Assembly (NCBI RefSeq): GCF_902167145.1
Contig: NC_050097.1
Span: 44,066,095-44,130,094 of the forward strand
DNA: 64,000 nt
Direction: 5' to 3'
Source of the DNA: Zea mays
Lineage: Eukaryota; Streptophyta; Magnoliopsida; Poales; Poaceae
Part shown: in pieces, positions 35,219 through 44,133 of the stretch
How positions within the stretch are numbered: the stretch's first letter is position 1
How the letters are laid out: every line of letters begins with the position of its first letter
Notes under the pieces: model-generated
The model's database searches: none
The model's input: the letters and a program-made list of their open reading frames with translations, nothing else
Told to the model about the DNA's origin: nothing
Made by a program: the position numbers and the translations under genes

Positions 35219-36475
35219 GGTATGTCTCTGGAGTTAGTTAATTGTTTTTGGTTACTAACATGTTTATCTAAGTGCTAGATACATATACGAGAAACAAGAA
35301 AAAGGATGGAAGAAGAGTTGGCTAAATCAGCCAAACCAGCGCAGTCTGTGGTGCACCGGACTGTCCGGTGCCCTAGGCTGGCTCGGCGGCAAACTAGCCG
35401 CTCTCGGGAATCGACACGACGACGTGGCTGTAAATCACCGGACTGTCTGGTGGTACACCGGACTGTCCGGTGAGTCATCAACGCCCGCACCCAAGTCTTC
35501 GGCGACGAACTCGTCGCTCTCGGGAAAAGGTGGAAGCGCCGCGGCTAAAATTCACCGGACTGTCCGGTGCTGCACCGGACTGTTCGGTGAGCCAACAACG
35601 CTCACGGCTAACGATCGCCTGCTTGATCACCGGGCGATACGTGGCTTAGCCAACGGTCGGATGGTCGCACCGGACTATCCGATGCGCACCGGACAGTGTC
35701 TGGTGTGCCATCAGATCCAAAGATCCAACGGTCGGCTTCGCCAGAAAAGGAAAGAGATCGCGCACCGGACTGCTGTAGTAGCTATCCGATGGTGCACCGT
35801 ACTGTCCGGTGCACCACTCGACAGAAGGCAAGAATTGCCTTCCAAGTTGATCTCCAACGGCTCCTAGCTACCTTGGGGCTATAAAAGGGACCCCTAGGTG
35901 CATGGAGCAGAACACCAAACATTCACTAAGCATCCTAAGACTCCCATACTCTGCCTCCACGCATTTGATTGATTGTGTTAGTGATTTGAACTCCGTTTGA
36001 GTAGTGAACTCTTTGTGCCATGTTTTGAGCTCAAGTCTTGGCTTGTGTGCGTGTGTGTGCTACGTATTGAATCTTGTGTGCGTTGCTTTCCCTCCCTTAC
36101 TCTTGTGCTTCTTGTGATCAAAACCTTGTAAGGGCGAGATGCTCCAACTTGTGGAGGTTCCTTGCAAACGGGAAAAGATCTCAAAAGGAAAAGACCATGG
36201 TATTCAAGTCGATCATTGGATCACTTGAAAGGGGTTGAGTGCAACCCTCGTCCATTGGGACGCCACAACGTGGAAGTAGGCAAGTGTTATTTGGCCGAAC
36301 CATGGGAAAAAACCTCTTGTCTCTTGTGTTGCTTTTTCTGTGATTGTGTTGTTCGCAAGAGCTCGCTTCATAATAACTTGGTTAAAATCACACTAACACT
36401 TTCATAATCAAGTTTGTGGCTATTTAGTGTTTGATTTTACAAGATCACCTATTCACCCCCCTCTAGGTGCTCTCA

Positions 36476-37641
36476 GTAAGTTATTGTCGTTTTGCTCATA
36501 TCATGGGTTTGTCCGACGAGGACATCAGAGGGAGGAACCTTTGGGTTCATGATATTCGTCTGCATAGGCGTGAAGAGCAGGAAGTGGTGCACATCTCAAA
36601 TGAGAGGGAATACTGGACTACTTCTAACATGTATAGGTACTATTGGTACCTCAACTCATTATTCAGGATGACAATCCTTCCTAAGGGCGGCAACCAGATG
36701 AATGTCCTTGGGAAGAGTCGAGTCCTTCTCATGCTTATGACTCCTACCAGCACTGACAAGATCAATGTTTTTTATATGATCTGGGAAGAGATTATTCGAG
36801 CATCTTGGTTTTCACTGAAGGGTTGTCTTCATGCACCCTTCATCATGAAGATGATCAAAGTAGTCACCCAGGTTCGCTATGAGAAGCTAGTCAAGCATTC
36901 CTGCTATATTCCTTACTGGGTTAATTCTAGCAATCCAACAGCAAGGTCTAAGTGGGCTCCAACTGGGTCAGGAGGTCCTGCATCTTCTGATGAGCCACCA
37001 CCTCAGCCTCCTCTTCTTGAGACCTCCTCTCGTGTTGCTGCCGCCTCTCATTCGATGGACTGCGGCGGTCGAGGAACAGGTCAGGGCAGGGGTCGGGGAT
37101 GAGGTTTGTTTGTGCGTCTGGCCAAGGGAATCGCCATGGTTTTTGTCAGGTGCCGCAACTGTGCTGTTGATGAGGCTATGCACCGACGTGAGACCCGGGC
37201 GCTTCATGATGATATGCGAAGCTTTGTAGCCTCCATGGGACATCCCATGCCACAACAACCTCCTCTTGTTCCAATTCCTGCATATCTAGAAATCTCAATG
37301 AATGGCACGAGCGAGAATAAGGTGTGTCGTTTATTACTCCGAAAGCTGAGGCAAAGGACTACGATGACTCATCTTACTTTCAGTCTACTCCTGCTGCCGC
37401 AATAGGACCCATTCTAGGTGATCCCAAACCCTCTGGCTCTGCTCATCCTCCACCTTATCAGGGTCCTTCTTCATCGGCCTATCCTCCTTCTGATGACCCT
37501 CCTCAAGACTTGTCATATGAAGAAGAGATGGCCCATACCTTCTTTGCGGATTATCCTCCCTAAACTCCTTCACCAGGTCCCTATGGTGGTAGTGACCCTA
37601 GTGGCTGGTGAATCTACGCGTCTCGATGAAGACAAAGATTG
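36476..37641 (+). pseudogene. Sirevirus env-position ORF, second half
   Basis: Resumes in frame after the solo LTR through the duplicated gtaag (VWHK then VSYCRFAHIMG). Contains SDEDIRGRNLWVHDIRLHRR, an EYWTTSNMYRYYWYLNS aromatic stretch, then a Pro/Ser/Gly-rich linker and GRGTGQGRGRG before a TGA at 37100-37102. Beyond that, coding character continues in shifted frames (PMPQQPPLVPIP, then a Pro/Ser/Tyr-rich tail to about 37641). The whole product would be 500 or more residues. Function unknown. A polyadenylation-like AATAAAAT occurs near 37883. Confidence 0.55.
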
Positions 37642-38144
37642 AAGCCCGTAGTTGATTGACCGTCGTGTGGCTTTCTGTATTTCTTTTATGTAATATAAAT
37701 TTATGTACTAAACTCCCAAACTCCTGGTTTGTAATGAGTACTTTATGTTGAGTTATGATGGTCATCGGGCCCTAGACATCATTTTATAATATCATCTATT
37801 ATAGTAGCTAGATGAACATCTGTGATGCTTGATTCTGCTATTTGCTATTGTTAGCTTCTCCTTTATGATGTGTGATGAGATTAATAAAATTGTTGTCATG
37901 TGAATCAAATTTTTTTATATGACACTATTTGCACCCCTCGAATAATTGTATATAGTGTGGACTTGTCCACTTACTCCAAATATGTTGCAAGCTTGACATG
38001 TTAAGTCAACATTGTAATTCAAAGCGAATGCACACATTTAGGGGGAGCCACATATGTACAATTATCCAAAAGAGTTTAATTGCTTCAAATCTTTATCTTC
38101 TTCGACCTTATATGTTTTGGCATCAATCACCAAAAGGGGGAGAT

Positions 38145-40046
38145 TGTAAGTGCAATCAACCCCAATTGATGGTTTTGGTGATTAAATGACAAAACAAATA
38201 AGGTTACTAACAAGTTTACTCATAGTGTATATTCAATGTCAGTAAAGATAAAAGGAGTAACAACTTTAATTGAGAAAGGAAAAAGGAAGTATCAAGGACA
38301 AAGGAAATACATCAAGTGGTGCATTGAAAAGTTTCCATGCGACGATCGTGTAAAACTTTGTATATTTCTTGAGTCACAGGATTTATTTCTTCCTTGGTAG
38401 TTTTTGCATAGGTAATGGTGTTTGCTATTGCTCAAGCCTCTAAATTCAAAAGCTATTTTGAAAACCAAATTTTTTGGACACTCTATGAGTTCGACTAATG
38501 TTAGGTTTGAGAGACGTAGAGTCTTCCTATTGAGAAGCAATTGAACTTTCTTTCCGAAAAGTTCAACTTGACTTCAGCTGAGTTGAACTTAACTTCAGGT
38601 GAGTTGAATTTTTATTCAGCTGAGTTGAACTTGACTTCAACTAAATTGAACTTAACTTCAGCTGAGTTGAACTTAACTTCAGCTGAGTTGAGCTTTTCTT
38701 CAGCTGAGTTGAACTTGACTTTAGCTGAGTTGAACTTGACTTCAGCTGAATTGAACTTAAATTCGGCTGAGTTGAGCTTTTTTCAGCTGAGTTGAACTTT
38801 TCTTTAGCTGAGTTGAACTTTTCTTCAGCTGAGTTGAACTTTATTTCAACTAAGAAACTCTCTGGTCAAAACCAGTTGAACCTGCCTCACGGATAGTTTA
38901 ACTTGGGTTTTCTCTCCAAACCTCTCTGGTCAATACCAGTTGAACTGGCAATAGGGGTGGTTCAACCGGTGTTAGGGTCAGTTGACCACTCTGACTTCCT
39001 GTCTGCTAGTCTGACTGGCAGACTGATTGTCAGGCTGACCACTAGGCGTTGAATCGGCCCTAGGGGCAGTTCAACCGGTCCTAGACCATTTGACTACAGT
39101 CAAACTACCCATTTTTGAACTAGGCCCAAGCCAGTTCAACTGGGGTTGCGGGGCAGTTCAACCGGCACTGCACAGAAAAGTTCAGCCCAACAGCTTTTTT
39201 GAGGAGACTCTATAAATACCCCCACATACCTATCTCTTCATTTGCCTTGGTCACTCCCCACACTTATTGCTCACCTAACTTGAGATAAAGCATTCTCCCT
39301 CTCTCTCTCACACACACACACACGATCTAGCTCTTAAATCGATCGATTGAAGGAGCCCCTTTGGTGTGAGGTTTGTGCTTGTGACCTTCGAATTTGGTTT
39401 TCTCTCCCTTCTCTTTCTCATCTCTTGAGCTTGTTGCAAACACCTCTTGTGCGAACTTGTTGTTCTTGGAACCTTTGAGTTCCTTGACGGATTGAGGTTT
39501 CTTGGGAGTTCCAAAGTTGTGGACGGCCCTAAGAAGTTTGTATCACCCGCTCCTATGAGCAGATTTGAGAAAAGATTTCCCTTGACCTTTGTGGTCCGGT
39601 TGTGGAGGATTAGGGTTGGAAAAGACCCGACTTTGTGGGCTCCTCAACGAGGAGTAGGACACCTTTGTGGTGTGGCCGAACCTCGGGATAAATCTTATGT
39701 CTTGTGCTCTTGCTTGGATCTGTGGTTGTGTTTTTCTAGTTGGCAAGATAGGCACATAGAGTTGTTCTTTGTGTGGATCTCGTGGTGGACTAACTCTTGT
39801 ATTTCTCACCATCCACACCTAGTTTATCCCTTGTGTTCCCCTTTTAAAGGAATCTCTCATTGCATTTCCGTGTAGTTCGAAGCCTAGATTTACTCTAGCA
39901 GTTGGACTGATTTATAGTGGTTCGACTCGCCTCTATAGCAGTTGAACGAGCCTGCACCATTTGAACTATTGATTTGACAATATCTCAAAGCTTGTGGTGA
40001 TAATTTTCAGGTTTAGCCTATTCACCCCCCCTCTGGGCTATTTTAA
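38145..40046 (+). repeat. Sirevirus 3' LTR (about 1.9 kb)
   Basis: Starts TGTAAGTGC directly after a polypurine tract (AAAAGGGGGAGA, near 38132-38143) and ends in the Sirevirus-style CACCCCCCCTCTGGGCTATTTTAA, with the terminal CA mutated. The TATA box TATAAATA is at 39211-39218. U3 holds the 21 bp repeat array; the leader includes CT/CA-rich runs (39300-39322). The right boundary is approximate because the last bases are altered. Confidence 0.7.
38541..38870 (+). repeat. 21 bp tandem repeat array in Sirevirus U3
   Basis: About 15 tandem units of roughly 21 bp, consensus GAGTTGAACTTGACTTCAGCT, each containing the inverted AGCTGA/TTCAGCT and TTGAAC/GTTCAA half-sites. Because 21 is divisible by three, the array stays open and encodes a repeated AELNLTS heptad, but this is inside an LTR upstream of the TATA box and is best read as a cis-element array. 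Confidence 0.85.
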
Positions 40047-40417
40047 GGCGCAATAAGTCGGACGAGTTAAGTTGGACGAGTTAAACCGGACGAGTTAAGC
40101 CGGACGAGCTAAATCAAACAGAAAACACGTTTCTATGCGGAATCAGCCGAGAGAGATCAGTCGAGACACAAGAAATTGAACAGAACAAGGAACTCAATAC
40201 CAGCAATCAAACTTCAAATGTAGGTTGAGATCAACAGAAACTCAATACTTAAGGTAGATAAAACCAACAACTTTATTCATATGATTGGAAGTACCATTAC
40301 TGAGAAAAGGGCTAGTTCATTATGAACCGACCCCAGTAAAATACCCCTTCTACTACTACATGTGATGTTACTTCTGCTACTACTCCTACATTCTACTACA
40401 CTACACTATATTAATAT
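40047..40417. other. Unclassified patch with four GGACGAGTTAA repeats
   Basis: Four copies of a ~17 bp unit GGACGAGTTAAGYY lie at 40062-40115 directly after the Sirevirus LTR. The rest is plain sequence with a minus-strand AATAAAG (40268-40274) that could be the polyadenylation signal of the terminal-exon-like ORF to the right. It could be a DNA-transposon end with subterminal repeats; no terminal inverted repeat was identified. Confidence 0.4.
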
Positions 40418-40684
40418 TTAAGCCAGTGGCGCCTTGCCACCGGTGTTGTCGCCCTTGCTGTAGTCGTTGCCGCCGCCACTATCCATGTCGTCGTCGTCGC
40501 CACTGCCTTTGCCGCTGTTGCTGCCCTTGCCGCTGCTATTGCGTCCACCGCTGCCGACACTTCTCTTGTTTCTGCCACCGCCACTGTCGACCTTGTCATC
40601 CTCGCCTGCCTCATTGCCACCATCGTAGCCGCCCTCATTCGCTCCACCGCCGTCCTCCTTCTCCTCATCGAAGTCATCCGAGCC
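40418..40684 (-). pseudogene. Gly/Asp-rich terminal-exon-like ORF
   Basis: Minus strand, 88 codons to a TAA at 40418-40420, starting right after TTCCTTCAG (a good 3' splice acceptor) at 40684. Composition is extremely biased: acidic and glycine repeats (SDDFDEEKEDGGG, SGKGSNSGKGSGDDDD) ending GGKAPLA. Trinucleotide repetition makes every frame open, so other frames here are shadows. I do not recognise the protein; it may be the last exon of a host or transposase gene. An LTR-like fragment (40684-40790) abuts the acceptor. Confidence 0.35.
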
Positions 40685-40790
40685 TGAAGGAAATAGGTGA
40701 CTCCTATGAGGGGGTGAATTAGAACTTCTAAAACTTTCTCTAAACTAGGCCACAATTAAATCCCTAGAGCAAAACCTATGCAATTAAACA
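40684..40790 (-). repeat. Possible Copia LTR end fragment
   Basis: The minus strand ends AATTCACCCCCTCATAGG then GTCACCTATTTCCTTCA, resembling a Copia LTR 3' end. No PBS follows on the left, so this is a fragment at best. Confidence 0.3.
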
Positions 40791-42911
40791 ATGTTCATGT
40801 ACATATGTTATGAAATAAACTTATGAATGAATGACATATATTATCTCCATAAATTCTTATTCTCATAAAATGATGAAGGTCTGTCCTTCATGACCTTCAT
40901 CTGAAGATCATTATATCCGGAAGGATATAATGCTTCGGAGGACGAAGGCACTTAATCTTTAACAATTGTGTTGCCTTGTTCTTAATTCACAGCATTTGAG
41001 AACAACTGACCAACATTGGCGCCCACCTCCGGTGAACTCAAACTACCACCTTCGACACCAGGAGCTTAAGCAACCACCTTCGTCATGCCACCGAAGAAGG
41101 CAATAGCGCTAGGGGCTGCCCTTGCACCGCTAGACATCAACCAAGAAGGTCTCCCTCTAAGAGAAGCCTGAAACCAGAAAAGGAAGGCCATCAGCCCAAC
41201 ACCACAAGAAGAGGAGCTAGGCCAAGAGATCAGAGACCTAGAGGCGATCCACCAACAAGTGGAGAGAAAGAGAGGGAAAATGCTTTGGCTAGCTGAACTT
41301 CAGAAGAAGATTGATGAAGCTGCCGAAGAGATGCGCCATATCACGCAAGACGAGCAAGGACAAAGGGCACAACAGAGAGAGCTTCGTCAAGAAAGCCCAA
41401 GCTATGATGATGTATGGCATGATGATTTCCATCATGGTAACTTTGCTTTTGATGATGCTTCTCCTCTAGCAGCAGAGTTGCAGGCTATCGCATGGCCACC
41501 ATCGTACAAACCACCAGAACTCCCCATGTATGATGGGCATTCCAACCTGATGCAGTTCCTTATGAGCTACGAGGCGACCATATCATCATATGGTGGCAAC
41601 TCTGCTGTCATGGCGAAGTCCTTTGTCATGGCAGTCAGGAGTGTGGCTCAAACATGGTATTCTTCCCTTCGGCTGGGAACAATCACGTCATGACAGAAGC
41701 TGAAGGACATACTGGTAATCGACTTCTAGGGTTTCCAGACAAAGCCAGTGATTGCTCAAGATCTATTCCAATGCACACAGGATCATGACGAATACCTGCA
41801 GACGTATGTCCGAAGGTTTCTGCGTCTCAGAGCTCAGGCGCCAACGATGCCAAATGAGATTGTTATTGAGGCTATGATCAAGGGGCTCCGACCAGGACCA
41901 ACAGCGCAGTATTTCGCCAGGAAGCCCCCACAAACTTTGGAGAAGCTTATGCAGAATATGGACGAGTACATCAGGGTCGACAATGACTTTCGGTAGAGAA
42001 GGGAAGAAGCCTATAGATACTCCGAGATGACCAGGGGCTTCGGAGGAAGACTCCACTCTAGGCATGTCAAGATGATCCATAATCCTAGCTCCAACGACGA
42101 TAGAGGAAATGAAACTCAAGGGCATCAGCACAGCTCCCAATCTTCAGGGACACAACAAAGCTCTTTCAAGCCACCAGCTCCAAGAGGCAGAGGAGGTAGA
42201 AGCTTTGCTGGAAGATTCAGCTCCCAACCAAGAAGGTTGTTTTGCCTATTCTGTCGGGAAGATAAATGGCATACAACAAGGACATGCCAAGTCACGATTC
42301 AGAAGCAGAAGGAAATAGCTGAAGCTGAAGCATGACAGAATCAACCGAAGCAGGTCCTGCATACTGCTTCGTGCTATTCCCCATATATCCCCAAGTATGT
42401 GGGCAACCAACAACCCACAACATCAGTTGCTTCGGCAAGCCACTCACAAGCTACATGGGCCTCGCTACCACCACCACCACTCATGGCTCCAACCTCGTCT
42501 CATAACCAACAGCCAGAAGGGCACCGCCAGGTACAACAACAACGTGATGCACGCAAAGAGTCTAAAGCTCGGATAGTCAACAACACCGTAGCAGAGTCGA
42601 GGCACATTTACTGAAGCAATACAGGGGCTCAATAAAAAAATTCATACATACTCAATGTAATCTTTGTTTCTCTTGCTTTTATGATTTTACCCAAAGACAA
42701 TATAAGAAGGTACAACATTCGACCTGTTGTAATCAATCTGGGGTTACACCATCGAGTGTAACAGAAAAAGTCACTAAGCTCCAAAGTCGTTCCTAAGGGG
42801 ATGTAGAGCTTAGCTCCAAAGTCGTTCCTACGGGGATGCAGAGCTAAAATGCCACCTAAGTAAAAGGTGAAGAAGATCCAAAGTCGTTCCAAAGGGGTTA
42901 CAGAGCTTAGC
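40790..42911 (+). mobile_element. Truncated Tat-clade element with gag (Zeon/Cinful group)
   Basis: A partial LTR (left part missing) ends GACCAACA at 41015 and is followed by TTGGCGCCC and a complete-length but stop-ridden gag. After gag come the CCAAAGTCGTTCC repeats typical of the Tat spacer, then the element stops where a gypsy LTR fragment begins (42912). No pol is present in what remains. The left LTR boundary is approximate. Confidence 0.7.
41085..42614 (+). pseudogene. Tat-clade gag, second copy
   Basis: Closely follows the Zeon-like gag from MPPKK to ESRHIY in a single frame. Stops: TGA at 41169-41171, TGA near 41692, TAG near 41729, TAG at 41994-41996 and TGA near 42333. Capsid motifs MYDGHSNLMQFLMSYEATI and YVRRFLRLRAQAPTMPNE are clear, and the knuckle CLFCREDKWHTTRTC keeps the canonical His. 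Absence of frameshifts with several stops indicates decay mainly by point mutation. Confidence 0.85.
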
Positions 42912-43036
42912 TATCACACCTGGTTCTGGAAGGCAAACCGAATGCGAACCATGTACGTGCCAGGATCAGAAACTCACGTACACAGCGATTACATAATTGG
43001 TCATCATCACACATTGCTCAAAGTAAATAGCGGAAA
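42912..43036 (-). repeat. Gypsy LTR fragment, left half
   Basis: Starts TATCACACCTGGTTCTGGAAG and continues into the ggtac target site. Joined to 52566-52898 it reads as one LTR-like segment in minus orientation, with the composition of Tekay/Del-type LTRs. Confidence 0.5.
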
Positions 43037-43041
43037 GGTAC

Positions 43042-43645
43042 TATTGGAGACTTGTTCTCAAATGCTATGAATTAAGAACAAGGCAACACAAAGAATAGGT
43101 TAAAGGTTAATGTTCTTCGTCCTTCGAAGCATTATTTTCCTTAGGATATAACGATCTTCGGACGAAGGTTATGAAGGTCATACCTTCATAAGTATGACAT
43201 GTATAAACAGAGGATGAAGCTTATGAAACATAGGAAAACAACATAAACAATTATATGACATTATAATGTAAATATCTATTATTAAATAATCATGAGTACA
43301 TGAGGGGAATATCAAATTACATTTGTACCTTGAGCTTGACAGAAGGCAGAGGTAAAAGTAAGACGCGAAAGCGTGAACAGTGCGGGGGTACTGTTCACCT
43401 ATTTATAGGCACAGGGCGCAGCCTGTGTGAATTTACATTCATGCCCTCTACAAATGATTACAATCATAACACAGGTTATCACGGGCCGATTGGTCATTTC
43501 ATCTTTAAGTCGGTGCTACCCTTCGTCTTAAGGCATGTCGTTATGCCGAAGCTCCCCGGAAGGTAGCTTCAGCTTTGCTTCTGTGTTGATCTTCTGAAGG
43601 TGTTTATTCTTATGGAACCTTCGGCGACGAAGCAGACCCCCAACA
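43042..43645 (-). repeat. Cinful-like 3' LTR (604 bp)
   Basis: Minus strand TGTTGGGGG...; its inner end follows a purine-rich GTGAAGGGGCTAC. The last bases are mutated (TCCAATA instead of CCCAACA). Confidence 0.85.
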
Positions 43646-44133
43646 GTAGCCCCTTCACGGTGCCAGATCGTTTTTCGTAACGAGCTCGACCCGTGAAAAA
43701 TTCTCTTAGGCTTCGGAATGCCGAAGGTCCGAAAAACACCTTCCCTGAGCTCATTGTCGAGAAACGATATAAATATTTCGATTGTAAAGTGGTCCCACCA
43801 TACGATAGGTATGCACGATCTGGTGATTCGCCTTCTCGCGCACTATGGTCCACCGTTCAGTGGGTGCGGGCGACTGTTCAGTGGGTGCGAGCGGCTTGAC
43901 GATTTACCTTCCCACCTGCAGCGATATATAAACAGACGGGTAGGTGTGAAGTTACCACGACATTTACTACTATTGCACTGTTGTGCTGCCGAAAAATTTG
44001 ACCATAGCCGAAGCTTATTCACCGTATTCTCAATCAAAGCATCGTTTTGCTCTAGCTTTGTCATAAGAGGGAGCTTCGGCAAAGATACAAAAAGTCATCA
44101 ACTTCGTCAAAACCGTGAGGAGTTCAATATCAA

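Larger units (their letters stand above)
27780..36475 (+). mobile_element. Solo LTR of an Opie/Ji-like Sirevirus, itself interrupted
   Basis: The LTR begins TGAAAGGGAAATGTG and ends CCCCCCTCTAGGTGCTCTCA. The target duplication gtaag flanks it (27775-27779 and 36476-36480), and the target ORF resumes in frame, so no internal region was ever left: a solo LTR from LTR-LTR recombination. Without the Zeon-like insertion it is about 1.37 kb. CACCGGACTGTCCGGTG palindromes occur at 35354, 35435 (one mismatch), 35456, 35552 and 35573 (one mismatch), with degenerate ones near 35667 and 35793. The TATA box TATAAAAG is at 35880-35887. Confidence 0.9.
11585..40046 (+). mobile_element. Old Sirevirus (Copia), 5'-truncated, interrupted twice
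   Basis: Pieces in order on the plus strand: end of pol (11585-12514), spacer (12515-13402), an extra ORF in the env position split into 13403-13410, 27014-27779 and 36476-37641, then spacer, polypurine tract (38134-38143) and a 1.9 kb 3' LTR (38145-40046). The pieces join exactly through the target duplications of the two insertions, gttca and gtaag, which proves they were once contiguous. The 5' half (5' LTR, gag, protease, integrase, start of RT) is absent. Many stops make it clearly dead. LTR and extra ORF differ from the Opie/Ji copies in this window, so it is a different Sirevirus family. Confidence 0.8.

Noticed and set aside
27014..37641. Calling the Sirevirus extra ORF a true envelope gene
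   Set aside because: Only its position suggests it; no signal peptide, furin-like site or membrane anchor was seen.
38541..38795. 84-codon frame encoding AELNLTS heptads
   Set aside because: The 21 bp repeat unit keeps the frame open by chance; it lies in LTR U3 upstream of the TATA box.
40411..40755. 114-codon minus frame rich in Ala/Thr/Arg
   Set aside because: Alternative frame of the same trinucleotide-rich block; the acidic Gly frame ends with a cleaner stop and begins at a splice acceptor.
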